Both the position numbers and the translations under genes were made by a program. Of a DNA stretch of 64,000 nt, positions 35,486-44,861 are shown piece by piece. The first letter of the stretch is position 1. Each line of letters starts with the position of its first letter. Location of the stretch: the NCBI RefSeq assembly GCF_017573545.1, contig NZ_JAGEOK010000030.1, forward strand, positions 62,001-126,000, written 5' to 3'. Origin of the DNA: Actinomadura nitritigenes. GTDB taxonomy: Bacteria > Actinomycetota > Actinomycetes > Streptosporangiales > Streptosporangiaceae. The notes beneath the pieces are model-generated. The model did not search any database and was not told the DNA's origin. It saw only the letters and a list, made by a program, of their open reading frames with translations.

Positions 35486-35936
35486 AGCCTGCCCCGAAAC
35501 CGCCCCCTCGCCGGTTGGACAGCCGCACCACGTGCTGTCGGAGCCGGGCCGCCTTCGAGAGCTTCTGGCCCCTGAGCCACAGAAGACCGACCCGGCAAGG
35601 CGAAGGCCCCGGAGCTCGCTGCTCCGGGGCCTGTTCCCTCGCCGCGGAACTACGACTTTCGTCAGAACCCCTGGTCCGGTGAACGAGTGGAGGAAGGGGA
35701 ACTCACCTCCGCGGCCCGGAGATCCGCCAAACGACGGGGTCCCGCCAGACTGTCGGGGGACTCTATCGCCGGAACTCTCCACAGCCGGCGTGTCACTGGT
35801 GCGCTTGAAGGCCCGCTGCGGGCCCGCGGGATGCGCGAACCCCGCCCCTCAGACGCGGAAGTCGGGCCTCACCGACGAGCCGGCGCGCAGATCGACGGTC
35901 GGTGCCCCCGGCAGGCAAGGCCGTCCACCGCCGAGA
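35486..35936. other. Intergenic stretch with a terminator
   Basis: The terminator at 35605-35631 is described separately. Beyond it no frame is gene-like. Confidence 0.45.
35605..35631 (+). terminator. Hairpin after the serine hydrolase
   Basis: GGCCCCGGAG-CTCGCTG-CTCCGGGGCC, 10-bp perfect stem, 120 bp after the stop and followed by TGTTCCCT. Confidence 0.8.
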
Positions 35937-36320
35937 TCAATGTGCCGCGTGAGCTTGAGCAGAAGTCGCGGCTTCCGCGGCCTCCTGGAAGTCGACCACG
36001 GCCCCGCCGTGGTCCCTCGCCCAGTTCGTCAGGACCTCGATGGGCTCGACGAGGGTCCGACCGAGGTCGGTGAGGCTGTACTCGACCCGCCGTGGTGCTT
36101 CTGCCCGGCGTTCGACCAGACCGTACTGCTGGAGCCTGCGCAGCGTCTGGGTGAGGACCTTGCGCGAGATATCACCGATGAGGTCGACGAGCTCACCGTG
36201 CCTGCGTGGCCGCTGGCTGAGCCCGAAGAGCACGAGCGCGGCCCATTTGTCGGAGATGATTTCGACCGCCAGGCGAGTGGGGCAGTCGGCGAGGAAGACG
36301 GGTCCGGTCGCGTTCTGCAT
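35937..36320 (-). CDS. HxlR-family regulator
   Basis: 127 residues. DCPTRLAVEIISDKWAALVL with an early cysteine, GELVDLIGDISRKVLTQTLRRL (recognition helix), GLVERRAEAPRRVEYSLTDLG (wing). HxlR proteins often sense electrophiles or quinones via the N-terminal cysteine. Divergent from a quinone oxidoreductase. The 86-bp gap has GGTACC-AGGA-GGTAACC-like repeats that could be its operator. Confidence 0.92.
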   Translation of the reverse strand: MQNATGPVFLADCPTRLAVEIISDKWAALVLFGLSQRPRRHGELVDLIGDISRKVLTQTLRRLQQYGLVERRAEAPRRVEYSLTDLGRTLVEPIEVLTNWARDHGGAVVDFQEAAEAATSAQAHAAH

Positions 36321-36406
36321 GGTAAACGAAGGTACCAGGAGGTAACCAACGACTCCGTAACGTCTTCGGTGAGTGCTGAACCAGCACCGGATGCGGAGGA
36401 GTCACC

Positions 36407-37390
36407 ATGCCACGAGTCGTCGTGTTCGACGAGTTCGGCGGGCCGGAGGTCATGCACGTCGTCGAGGAGCCGATCGTCGAGCCCGCGGTCGGCGAGGTAC
36501 GGGTCAGGATCGAGGCGTTCGCCGTCAACCCGCTCGACCTCATGATGCGTTCCGGCGCCGCGCCCGCGACCGTCCCCTTGCCGCACGCCCGCCTCGGTGT
36601 CGAAGGAACCGGCGTCGTCGACGCGGTGGGCCGCGACGTCACCGGACTGCAGATCGGCGATCCGGTCATCCTCACGGCCGTTCCGGACGCGAGCGTCAGG
36701 GGCAGCTACGCCGAATACGCCACCGTCCCCGCGAGCCGGGTCGCCGCCCGGCCGGCCGGGCTCACGATCACGGACGCGGCGGCGGTCTGGGTCGCGTTCT
36801 CCACCGCCTACGGCGCGCTCGTCGAGAAGGCGAGGATGCGGCCCGGCGACCACGTCCTCATCACCGCCGCGTCCGGCGGCGTCGGCCGGGCGGCGACGCA
36901 GATCGCAAATCAGATCGGCGCCGTGCCCCTCGCCGTCACTCGGCACACCGCGAAGACGGACGACCTGCTCGCCGCCGGCGCGGCCGCGGTCATCGCCACC
37001 GACCAGGTGGACGTCGTCGAAGCCGTCCACCACCACACCGGCGGGGCAGGTGCCGACATCGTCCTCGACCTTGTCATGGGCCCTGGCCAGCAGGATCTTC
37101 TCAAGGCGGCCCGCCCCGGTGGAACACTGGTCGCCGCAGGCTTCCTTGACGCTCGGCCCACGCCCTTCCCGGCGGGCACGCCGCTCACGGTCTTCGGCTA
37201 CCAGAGCTTCGAGCACACCCTCGACGCGGTCGTGGTGAAACGCATGGCGGCCTTCCTCAACGCTGGCGTACGCCTCGGCGCACTGCGGCCCGCCATCGAC
37301 AGGACGTTCGCCCTCGACGACATCGTCGAGGCACACCGCCACCTCGAGAAGGGGCTCCACGCCGGAAAGAAGATCGTCGTCACGGTCTAG
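36407..37390 (+). CDS. NADP-dependent quinone oxidoreductase (MDR family)
   Basis: 327 residues. MPRVVVFDEFGGPEVMHVVE start, NPLDLMMRSG, GVEGTGVVDAVG, Rossmann motif VLITAASGGVGRAATQIA, and the C-terminal DIVEAHRHLEKGLHAGKKIV. Reduces quinones or enones with NADPH. It pairs with the divergent HxlR gene, a common electrophile-response arrangement. The ATG follows GGAGG at proper spacing. Confidence 0.92.
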   Translation: MPRVVVFDEFGGPEVMHVVEEPIVEPAVGEVRVRIEAFAVNPLDLMMRSGAAPATVPLPHARLGVEGTGVVDAVGRDVTGLQIGDPVILTAVPDASVRGSYAEYATVPASRVAARPAGLTITDAAAVWVAFSTAYGALVEKARMRPGDHVLITAASGGVGRAATQIANQIGAVPLAVTRHTAKTDDLLAAGAAAVIATDQVDVVEAVHHHTGGAGADIVLDLVMGPGQQDLLKAARPGGTLVAAGFLDARPTPFPAGTPLTVFGYQSFEHTLDAVVVKRMAAFLNAGVRLGALRPAIDRTFALDDIVEAHRHLEKGLHAGKKIVVTV

Positions 37391-37408
37391 GAACAAGCCG
37401 GAAAAGCC

Positions 37409-38383
37409 TGTGGGGCTTCGATATCCGGATTCTGGCTTCGGCCTGGAGCTCCGTGTCGCTTCAGACGTGGTGATCGCTATGCGGCGTTGAGGTATTCGTT
37501 GATCACACAGCCGAGGAGTCGTGTCCGGCGGATGTCGGCGTTGCTGCTGATGGGAGTCGGTTCGGGCGGGGGAGTAGGCGGTCGTTGTCCCAGGGAGCGA
37601 TGCGGACGGTGACCGTTGAAATGATCGGCGTAGGTCCTGAGCACGGCTTCCAGATGGCGTCGGGAGAAGATCAGTAACCGGTCGGTGCACTCGCGGCGGA
37701 CGCTGCCGACCCACCGCTCGGCGAAGGTGTTTGCTCGTGGGCTTTGCGGTGGTGTCCGCAGGACGGTGATGCCGGCCGTTGCGAAGACGGCTTCGAAGGC
37801 GTCGGTGAGTTTGGTGTCCCGGTCGCGGACGAGAAAGCGGAAACGCTGAGCGCTCTGGTCCAGGTCCATCAGCAGGTTCCGGGCCTGCCGGGTCACCCAG
37901 GCGCCCGTTGGGTTGCGGGTGGCGCCCAGCACATGGACCCGGCGAGTGGCGATCTCCACCGCGAAGAACACGTGGATCCGCTGGAGGAAGACGGTATCGA
38001 CGGTGAAAATCGCAGGCCAGGACGCCGGAGGCCTGGGCATCCAGAAACGTGGTCCAGGACGCGTCGGTCCGTCGCGGTGCCGGATCGACACCGGCGCGGC
38101 GCAGGATCCGCCACACGGTGGCCGCCGGCACCTGGTAACCGAGCCCGATCGACTCCCCGTGGATGCGCCGGTGACCCCACCCCGGGTTCTCGCCGGTTCC
38201 AGCGCGACCAGGGCAGCGGCCGCGACAACGCGGCCGGCAGGACCCGATCGGCCGGTTGGAGAGCAGGACGCGTCAAGTGCCGCTGCAACACCGCAAGCTG
38301 ATGACCTAACACCAGGATCTCAACGTCCTTGGCAGGGCTGCGGATTCGCGTCCGCGGGAGTCCGCGGTTGCCCTCTCTGGTCG
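37409..38383 (-). mobile_element. Defective DDE insertion sequence, copy 1
   Basis: The minus strand encodes an integrase-core transposase in pieces: LRRAGVDPAPRRTDASWTTFL in one frame, then VDTVFLQRIHVFF through the stop at 37477 (ending CVINEYLNAA) in another. The shift is near 38010. It retains D (RDRDTK) and E (NTFAERWVGSVRRE) of the DDE triad. Relative to copy 2 (47.4-48.5 kb) it lacks ~135 bp of the N-terminal coding part and its right terminal repeat. The left end (37409-37432) matches the 24-bp terminal repeat of copy 2. Confidence 0.75.
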
Positions 38384-38814
38384 GCTCGGCTGCCGGTTGC
38401 TGCGGGCGATGTGTCACAGCTTGCGGGGCCTGAGGTGCCGCTTCTCGGGCCTGGGCGGGATGGCTGGAGGCCCGGATCGAGCCGTCGAGCCAACAGGGGA
38501 ACGAAGCGGGGCATCCCGGGCGGGAGACATACCAGGGCAATCCTTCGTTTGCCCTGGTCAGGGGTGGTGGGTCGCGTGGGACTCGAACCCGCAACCTACG
38601 GATTAAAAGTCCGAAACTGTCGTATCGGAGGGGCCTGCTCAGTGTCGGCCTATGTTGATCCGTCCGCATTGAGTCCGATTTTCGTATCGCACGGTGCCGC
38701 CGAGTGCCGATCCGGTTCAGAACCGCCGAGCCGGCATGGACCATTGGTGATCTTGTGGCTTGCCCGTCGGTGGCCTCGCCTGACCAGCATGGATGGAGTT
38801 TTCGGCAAGCGCAG
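38384..38814. repeat. Long dispersed repeat, copy A, containing a tRNA-Lys 3' half
   Basis: Shares near-identical sequence with 48453-48908 over its whole length and with 43203-43596 from the CGCTTCTCGGGCCTGGGCGG motif to GGATGGAGTTTTCGGC. It directly adjoins IS copy 1 in the same order as copy C adjoins IS copy 2. Confidence 0.85.
38565..38613 (-). other. tRNA-Lys(TTT) 3'-half fragment A
   Basis: The minus strand reads CGGACTTTTAATCCG (anticodon stem-loop, TTT), then a T-arm GCGGGTTCGAGTCCCAC-like and an acceptor strand ending GCGACCCACCA. The D-arm and the 5' acceptor strand are absent: upstream sequence is unrelated. Such 3' halves are what integrative elements carry as attachment sites. 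Confidence 0.75.
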
Positions 38815-38829
38815 GGTCGTCACCTGGAC

Positions 38830-39109
38830 GGGCCTGTCTGCGGCTCATCGGGATCACGGTGATGAACCCGGGTACGGTCCGGTACTTCGCCGCCATCGTC
38901 GTCGGCGGTCACTTCGGGGCCTTCGACGCTGTCGATCGGTCCGCCTTCGCCGTTGCAGCGTTCGCTGCGTCCGCCGTCTGGCGGATGGCGGTGGTCCTCA
39001 CCGGTCGGCGTTAGGCTGCCTGCCCACCGGATACCGGGGACGGCTGGTGACGGGAATGGCCGCCGGGATCCTCATCGCCGCGCTGGCCGTGCGGACATCC
39101 GTCCAGTAA
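38830..39109 (+). pseudogene. C-terminal half of a LysE-family exporter, frameshifted
   Basis: LRLIGITVMNPGTVRYFAAI and the following hydrophobic helices match the fourth-fifth segments of LysE/ArgO amino-acid exporters. The tail TGYRGRLVTGMAAGILIAAL then LAV and stop is in another frame. The 5' part is missing and the homology begins just past the end of repeat A, so the gene was cut by that repeat. Confidence 0.65.
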
Positions 39110-39144
39110 CGGGCGGGCGGTCGTACGCGCACAGTCCCTGCTCC

Positions 39145-40515
39145 TTATGCGCCGCGACCGCCGCATGCGAGATCCAGAACGGTGGCGACGCGGTTCAGCG
39201 TGCTGATGGGCGGGGTGTACGGCAGACGCAGGTGGTGGGAGTGGGTCGCGTCGGCGGCGAATGACGGCCCGGGGGAGAGTTCGAGCCCGTGTGCGCGGGC
39301 GCGTGTCGTGAGGAGATCGGCCCGCATGGTGGTCAGGCGCAACCAGAGCGCGAGACCCCCAGGCGGGACCGTGAACCGCCAGCGGTCGTCGCCGGCCAGC
39401 AGCCCGCTCAGGTGGTCGCGCTGTCGTCGCAGGACGGCCCGCCGGTCGCGCAGCAGTGGTTCCAGGTCCCGCAGGAGTTCGATGGCGACCAGTTGCTGTA
39501 TCGGCGCCGCCGACAGCGGTTCGCACAGGGGATGGTGAGCCAGCTCGCCGACCAGCGCCGCCGACCCGCGGATCCAGCCGACCCGCAGGCCGGCCCAGAT
39601 CGTCTTGGCCGCGGACCCGATGAGGACGGAGCCGGATATCCGCTGGACCGGCGCGGGGGCGTCGCGCAGGTCGAGATCGCGCATGGTCTCGTCGGCGACC
39701 ACGGTCACGTGATGCCGCTCGGCCAGCTCGGCCACGGTCCGCCGGGCGGTTCGCGGCATGAGCGCGCCGGTCGGGTTCTGGAAATCGGGGACGAGGTAGG
39801 CCATCCCGCCCGCGGCGGTCCGGAACGCGGCGGTGAGCTGGTCCAGGTCCCAGCCGTCCGCGTTCACCTGGCAGCCCACCAGGCGCGTTCCGGTGGTTCG
39901 GAAACCGGCCAGCGGATCGAAATAGGTGGGGATCTCCACGGCCACGACCCGGGGACGCAGATGCGCCGACAGCAGCGCGAGGGCCGCGCGAGTGCCCGAG
40001 GTGATCAGTATCTGTTCGGGCCGCGTGGCGAGCCGTTCCGCGGTGTAGCGGTCCGCGATCAGTGATCGCAGCTCGGGCAGCCCGGGGCCGGTCTCCCCGC
40101 TCTCGGCCAGGACCGGGCCGGACCGCTCCGCCGCTCTCACCACGGCCCGCTGATAGGGCGCGTGCGGCGCCGCCGGAACCGCCCGGCGGAGGTCGATGAC
40201 GCCGTGCTCGCCCATGGCCGAAGACGGCGTGATCCGCGTCGTCGCCTCCAGCGGAAGCCGCAACGTGCTCGCGCTGCCGCGGCGGGTGTCGACCCACCCC
40301 TCATCGCGCAGGATGTCCAGCGCCGCGATCACGGTGCCGCGGCTGACGCCGAGCGCTGCGGCGGCACGCCTCTCGGCGGGGAGCCGGGAACCGACCCGCA
40401 ACCGTCCGTCCAGAGCGGCTTCGCCGACCGCGTCGGCCAGCGCCCGGGCCAGGGCGGCACCCGGTCTGCGCCAGGCGCCCAGCGCGGTGGCGAGCTGGTT
40501 GTCCGTGATGCGCAC
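39145..40515 (-). CDS. MocR/PdxR-family regulator (GntR HTH fused to aminotransferase fold)
   Basis: 456 residues from the GTG at 40515. GntR winged helix (ALARALADAVGEAALDGRLR, LPAERRAAAALGVSRGTVIA) and a fold-type-I aminotransferase domain (ITSGTRAALALL, LVPDFQNPTGALMP, VVADETMRDLDL, PLP-lysine region GSAAKTIWAGLRVGW). Such proteins bind PLP and control vitamin B6, amine or amino-acid genes. It is divergent from a PLP-dependent decarboxylase. An upstream in-frame ATG (40545) lies within the operator, making the GTG preferable. Confidence 0.9.
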   Translation of the reverse strand: MRITDNQLATALGAWRRPGAALARALADAVGEAALDGRLRVGSRLPAERRAAAALGVSRGTVIAALDILRDEGWVDTRRGSASTLRLPLEATTRITPSSAMGEHGVIDLRRAVPAAPHAPYQRAVVRAAERSGPVLAESGETGPGLPELRSLIADRYTAERLATRPEQILITSGTRAALALLSAHLRPRVVAVEIPTYFDPLAGFRTTGTRLVGCQVNADGWDLDQLTAAFRTAAGGMAYLVPDFQNPTGALMPRTARRTVAELAERHHVTVVADETMRDLDLRDAPAPVQRISGSVLIGSAAKTIWAGLRVGWIRGSAALVGELAHHPLCEPLSAAPIQQLVAIELLRDLEPLLRDRRAVLRRQRDHLSGLLAGDDRWRFTVPPGGLALWLRLTTMRADLLTTRARAHGLELSPGPSFAADATHSHHLRLPYTPPISTLNRVATVLDLACGGRGA

Positions 40516-40542
40516 TGGTCCAGTTTGCCAGTATTGGACCAG
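40515..40542. promoter_or_regulatory. MocR operator in the divergent promoter
   Basis: CTGGTCCAG and TTGGACCAG form an inverted repeat (8 of 9) with a ~10-nt spacer containing TTTGCCAGTA, abutting the MocR start. Paired TGGTCCA/TGGACCA half-sites are typical of this family's promoters. Confidence 0.65.
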
Positions 40543-40601
40543 CATTTCGCGTCCCCGCTCTGGATACGGTCCGTCTGGAACCACGGAAACCGGAGCATCC
40601 C

Positions 40602-41987
40602 ATGCACCCACGCCTCACCACCGATCTCGCGGAACTGCCGAGTCTGCTGGAGGCGACCCGCCTTCAGGCGGCCGAGATGCTCGGTCGCCTGGACGAGCAG
40701 CCGGTCGTCCCGCCGCTTCGCGCGCCCGCCCCGGAACCGCTTCCCGAGGAGGGCGCCGGGCTGGCGGCGACGCTCGCGGAGTTCGCCCGCACGTGGGCCC
40801 CGCTGTTCTCGGCCAGCGCGGGTCCCCGCTACCTGGGCTTCGTCACCGGCGGCGTCACTCCGGCCGCGCTGGCGGGCGACTGGCTGACCGCGGCCGCCGA
40901 CCAGAACCCCGCTTCGGCGCTCGACGGCGCCGCCCCCGAACTCGAACGCCGGACGATCGCCTGGCTCCGCGACCTGTTCGGCCTCGGCGCCGCCCATGAG
41001 GGGACGTTCGTCAGCGGCGCGACCATGTCCAACACGGTGGGCCTGGCCATCGCCCGCGAGTGGCTCGGCCAGCGCGCGGGCGTCAGCGTGGCAGAAGAGG
41101 GCGCGGCGGCACTGGGACGAGTCACCGTCCTTTCCGGCAGCCCACATTCGAGCATCGCCAAGGGCCTGTCGATGCTCGGCCTGGGCCGCACCGCACTGAT
41201 CCCCGTGCCGACCGTCCAGGGTCGGGAGGCGGTCGACCCCGTAGCTCTGGAGCGGGCCTTGACGCAGGTGGAAGGCCCCTGTGTCGTCGTCGCCAACGCC
41301 GGCACGGTCAACACCGTCGACTACGACGATCTCCGCGCCATCACCGCGTTGCGGGAACGCCACGATTTCTGGCTGCACGTCGACGCCGCCTTCGGCGGCT
41401 TCGCGGCGCTGTCACCGGACCACGCGGACCTGGTCGCCGGACTCGACGCCGCCGACTCCATCTGCATCGACCTGCACAAATGGCTGAACGTCCCCTACGA
41501 CAGCGCCGTGCAGTTCACCCGCCACCAGGATCTCCAGGTGCGGGTGTTCCAGAACGCCGCCGCCTATCTCGGCCCGCTCGGCGAGACCCCCGACCACGTC
41601 CACCTCACGCCGGAGAACTCCCGGCGCCTGCGCGCCCTCGCCGCCTGGTTCACACTGCGGGCCTACGGACGGGACGGGCACCGTGAGATCGTCGAGCGGA
41701 ATATCGCCTGCGCATGCGCTCTTGGCCAGGCGATCAAAACGATCCCTGGACTCCGCCTGCTGGCACCGGTTCGCCTGAACGTCGTTTGCTTCACCCTGGC
41801 GGAGGACCCCACTGCTGAGCGACTCGCCGACCTCGCCGCTGCACTGGCGGAGGAAGCGTTCCTAACCCCAACCACCTATGCCGGGGTGCCCGCACTTCGA
41901 GCCGCCTTCAGCAATTGGCGCACCACCCAAATCGACGTCCACCGGATCACCGAGGCCCTGAAAGGCAGCCTTGACAGGCTGTCATAG
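40602..41987 (+). CDS. PLP-dependent group II decarboxylase
   Basis: 461 residues. FTGGVTPAAL, ERRTIAWLRDLFG, FVSGATMSNTVGLAIARE, NAGTVNTVDYDDL, HVDAAFGGFAAL, and the Schiff-base lysine K293 in DLHKWLN. Family members decarboxylate aromatic or acidic L-amino acids (DOPA/Trp/Glu/diaminobutyrate). Specificity is not readable. Regulated by the divergent MocR protein, itself PLP-dependent, suggesting amine synthesis or catabolism. The start ATG follows GGAGCATCCC. Confidence 0.9.
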   Translation: MHPRLTTDLAELPSLLEATRLQAAEMLGRLDEQPVVPPLRAPAPEPLPEEGAGLAATLAEFARTWAPLFSASAGPRYLGFVTGGVTPAALAGDWLTAAADQNPASALDGAAPELERRTIAWLRDLFGLGAAHEGTFVSGATMSNTVGLAIAREWLGQRAGVSVAEEGAAALGRVTVLSGSPHSSIAKGLSMLGLGRTALIPVPTVQGREAVDPVALERALTQVEGPCVVVANAGTVNTVDYDDLRAITALRERHDFWLHVDAAFGGFAALSPDHADLVAGLDAADSICIDLHKWLNVPYDSAVQFTRHQDLQVRVFQNAAAYLGPLGETPDHVHLTPENSRRLRALAAWFTLRAYGRDGHREIVERNIACACALGQAIKTIPGLRLLAPVRLNVVCFTLAEDPTAERLADLAAALAEEAFLTPTTYAGVPALRAAFSNWRTTQIDVHRITEALKGSLDRLS

Positions 41988-42179
41988 CAGCTGCGCGCGA
42001 CAGGCTCTGCGGTGTCTGGCTGCTCAGGCCGCTGGTCTGATGGGATGTTTGGTGTGGTGTCGTTTCGGTCTGGCACGTTTCGGTCTGGCATGTTGGAACT
42101 GAGGATGAAGGGTGTTGGTCCTGCCGCCGTGGAAGCGGTACCGGGTCATCGCCGCGCGTCGATGTGAGCATCGGCGGCC

Positions 42180-43160
42180 CTGTGCCTGCCGGAAATTACG
42201 TGCAGGTGAGACCTTCAGGGTGTGGGCTCTGGCGCAGGGCTTGATCAGTCGCAGGGATAGGTCGTGGCGAGGCGGTCGTCGCGGGATGATGCGAGGCTGT
42301 GCTGTTGCGACTGGCCTACATGACCGTGACCAACGCGTTCGCGGTGCTGCGTCTGCTTCCAATGACCGATCGGGACAAGGACACCGAGATCTTGGTGTTT
42401 GCGGCACCAGATCGCCGTGCTGGAGCGGCGGCTTGCCGGGAAGCGGGTGCGATTCACTACGGCGGACCGGGTGTTTGTGGCAGTGCTGCTGCACCGGTTG
42501 CCTTCCGGGGTGCTGCGGCGGATGCGGCTGCTGGTGCGCCGGACACGGTGCTGCGCTGGCACCGGGACCTGATTGCGGGTCGGCATGCCGCCCGGTCCAG
42601 ACCCAGGCGGCCGGGCCGACCGCCCACCGTCCGCTCCATCCGGCTGATGGTGCTGCGTCTGGTGCAGGAGAACCCGGGCTGGGGCTACCGGCGGGTGCAC
42701 GGCGAACTGATGGTGCTCGGTGTCAAGGTCGCGGCCTCCACCGTCTGGGAGATCCTCAACGACGCCGGTATCGACCCGGCACCCGAGCATTCCGCCACCA
42801 CCTGGGCCGGCCTTCTGCGCTCGCAGGCCGAGGCGCTGCTGGCGTGTGACTTCCTGGAGACCGTGACCCTCACCGGCGCCCACATGTACGTGCTGGCGGT
42901 GATCGAGCACCACACCCGCCGCATCCGGGTTCTGGGCGCCGCCGCCCACCCGAGCGCAGCGTGGGTGACGCCGGCACCCGCTCCACGTGCTAGTTCGAGA
43001 CCTTCTACAAGGAGCATCGCCCGCATCAGGACATCGCCAACGCCCGCCCGTCGTAGCCGCTGCCTCCGCCGATCAGCGGACCAGACCGGATCGCCCACCT
43101 GAACATCCGAAGAAGGCAACGTCTGGGCGGAATCCTCAACGAGTACGAACATGCCGCTTG
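42180..43160 (+). mobile_element. Defective IS of the HQIAVLERQL type
   Basis: A plus-strand transposase starts near 42299 (AYMTVTNAFAVLRLLPMTDR), changes frame at ~42395 (LVF/APDRR instead of LVLRHQIAVLE) and back at ~42535, keeps TVRSIRLMVLRLVQENPGWG and ACDFLETVTLTGAHMYVLAV, then has a deletion near 42990 and ends GGILNEYEHAA at about 43160. The upstream 120 bp match those before 51777, marking the element's left end. Multiple lesions make it inactive. Confidence 0.75.
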
Positions 43161-43202
43161 ACCTGCGCTGATGAGGTTTCGGCAGGGACAAGGCCTACAG
43201 GT

Positions 43203-43596
43203 AGCGCTTCTCGGGCCTGGGCGGATGGTTGGAGGCCTGGAGCGAGCCGCCGAGCCAACATCGGGCCAACAGGGGAACGATGCGGGGCACGCCGGGCAGG
43301 GGCAAACCGGGGCGTTCTCGCGTTTGCCCTGGTCAGGGCTGGTGGGTCGCGTGGGACTCGAACCCACAACCTACGGATTAAAAGTCCGAAACTGCCGTAT
43401 CGGAACGGCCTGCTCAGTGTCGGCCTGTGTCGATCCGTCCGCATCCAGCCCGATTCTCCTGCCGCACGGTGCCGCCGCGTGCCGATCCGGTTCGGAACCG
43501 CCGAGCCGACAACGAGCCGACATGGACCGTTGGCGATCTATGGCCTGCTCGTCGGCGTCCCCGTCCGACCAGCATGGATGGAGTTTTCGGCAGGCG
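43203..43596. repeat. Long dispersed repeat, copy B
   Basis: Same ~390-bp unit as copies A and C (tRNA-Lys 3' half inside), in the same orientation. It immediately follows the transposase remnant ending at 43160. Confidence 0.85.
43340..43388 (-). other. tRNA-Lys(TTT) 3'-half fragment B
   Basis: Minus strand CGGACTTTTAATCCG, GTGGGTTCGAGTCCCAC and GCGACCCACCA. As in copy A there is no D-arm or 5' acceptor strand. Confidence 0.75.
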
Positions 43597-43603
43597 CACC
43601 GTT

Positions 43604-43711
43604 GCAGCCGCTGCCTCCATCGATCAACGAACCAGACCGGATCGCCCACCTGAACATCCGAAGAAGGCAACGTCTGGGCGGAACCCTCAACGAGTACGAA
43701 CATGCCTGATC
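43604..43711 (+). mobile_element. Transposase C-terminal fragment
   Basis: Near-duplicate of 43057-43160: encodes the RQRLGGTLNEYEHA tail and is followed by a TGAGGTTTTCGGCAGGGAC motif also seen after 43160. Duplicated with copy B between. Confidence 0.6.
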
Positions 43712-43802
43712 TGCGCGGATGAGGTTTTCGGCAGGGACAGGGGGCAAATCCACCGGTACGCGGCATCTTGCGGTGCGTCCTCGGTGGCAGCATCCTCGGG
43801 GG

Positions 43803-44066
43803 ATGCGCTACGCGAAGTGGTTTGGCGGCGCGGTGTGGCTCGGTTCCTGGTACCTGATGTACCTGGAGATCACGCGCTGGCACCATGTAAAGCCATCGCT
43901 TGCGTTCAACTCAGACCCGGTCCCTGGGATCGGCATCCGCCCGCGTCCTGGGTTGCCGCTGATCTTGCTCTACATCGCTTGCGCGGCAGCCCCGTTGGTG
44001 GTCGTCGTCGACTTGGTCATGCAGATCCGCGTACGCCGAACTCGCAGGGCAGGCGGTCGATCGTGA
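43803..44066 (+). CDS. Small membrane protein
   Basis: 87 residues from an ATG at 43803. Two hydrophobic segments (WFGGAVWLGSWYLMYLEI; GLPLILLYIACAAAPLVVVV) with a proline-rich loop between and a basic C-terminus (RVRRTRRAGGRS). No family recognised. It sits among IS fragments, so may be cargo. Confidence 0.5.
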   Translation: MRYAKWFGGAVWLGSWYLMYLEITRWHHVKPSLAFNSDPVPGIGIRPRPGLPLILLYIACAAAPLVVVVDLVMQIRVRRTRRAGGRS

Positions 44067-44149
44067 TCTCACTGACGGGACCCAGCCCGGGCAACGTCCT
44101 GATCTGGTGTTCGCGGCAAGCTCGGCTGGTGCTGGACGGATGTCATGAG

Positions 44150-44366
44150 CGCGCCCCTCGTACTCGTTGAGGATGCCGCCCAGACGTTGTCTGAACGTGC
44201 GGGCCGTCCAGCGACCGTCCGTTCGATCCGGCTGCTGGTACCGCATCCGCCGCAACGCGGCGGGAGGCAACCGCGGTGCAGCAACGCCGCCAGAAGCGCC
44301 CGATCCGCCGCAGCGAACCGCATCCTCTTCCCGGCCAGCTGGCGCTCCAGCACGGCGATCTGATGC
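44150..44366 (-). mobile_element. Internally deleted transposase on the minus strand
   Basis: HQIAVLERQLAGKRMRFAAA and DRALLAALLH of the same transposase family as 42.3 and 51.8 kb, joined after a deletion to RQRLGGILNEYE-type C-terminal codons near 44160. Inverse orientation to its relatives nearby. Confidence 0.65.
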
Positions 44367-44474
44367 CAATATGCCGCTTGACCTGCGCGGACGAAGTTTT
44401 CGGCAACTGCAGGCGGCCTCAGGGGCTTCGTTGACGGAGCTGCTCGATAGTTCCCGGACAGCGATCTGTGCTGC

Positions 44475-44861
44475 TTGCCTTCGTGCACCCTTGGCGACGG
44501 AAACGTCGCGGCCACCGCGGCGGAGGCCTCGGCGACGAAACCGCCCACCGCCCTCGCGACCGGCGCCGGTGACGCTGAGGTGGACGTCGACGACCTGTTC
44601 GACGCCATCGAGGACGTCCTGGAGGTCAAGGGCGTCCTGGGGATTCCCCAAGACGTCCTGGCGGGCGAGGGCGGCGTCCCCGGGACGTCCTTCACCGACG
44701 CCCTGCAGGAGTTGGCCGACGCGCACGCCGCGGCGTCCGGCGACGGCCCTCACGGCGACCTGGTGGCCGCGGCCGCCGCCGTGGTGCGGGCCCGGCCGCC
44801 CTACCTGCCCGCCCGCGTCGAGACGGCCCCGGACCGCCTCGCCGCCGTCCTGCCGTCATGA
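44475..44861 (+). CDS. Hypothetical acidic alanine-rich protein
   Basis: 128 residues, rich in Ala, Asp and Glu: DAEVDVDDLFDAIEDVLEVKG, GIPQDVLAGEGGVPGTSFTD, ALQELADAHAAASGDG. Codon use is strongly gene-like in this frame, but the first ~15 residues abut IS debris, so the gene may be 5' truncated. No family recognised. Confidence 0.45.
   Translation: MPSCTLGDGNVAATAAEASATKPPTALATGAGDAEVDVDDLFDAIEDVLEVKGVLGIPQDVLAGEGGVPGTSFTDALQELADAHAAASGDGPHGDLVAAAAAVVRARPPYLPARVETAPDRLAAVLPS

Noticed and set aside
36029..38131. 700-codon minus-strand frame
   Set aside because: Runs antisense to the quinone oxidoreductase and out of frame in HxlR and the IS; only short parts coincide with the transposase. 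Not a fusion protein.
43171..43653. Plus frame containing GRVGLEPTTYGLKVRNCRIG
   Set aside because: This peptide is the familiar mistranslation of a tRNA 3' half; the same frame appears at all three tRNA-Lys fragments. Not a protein.
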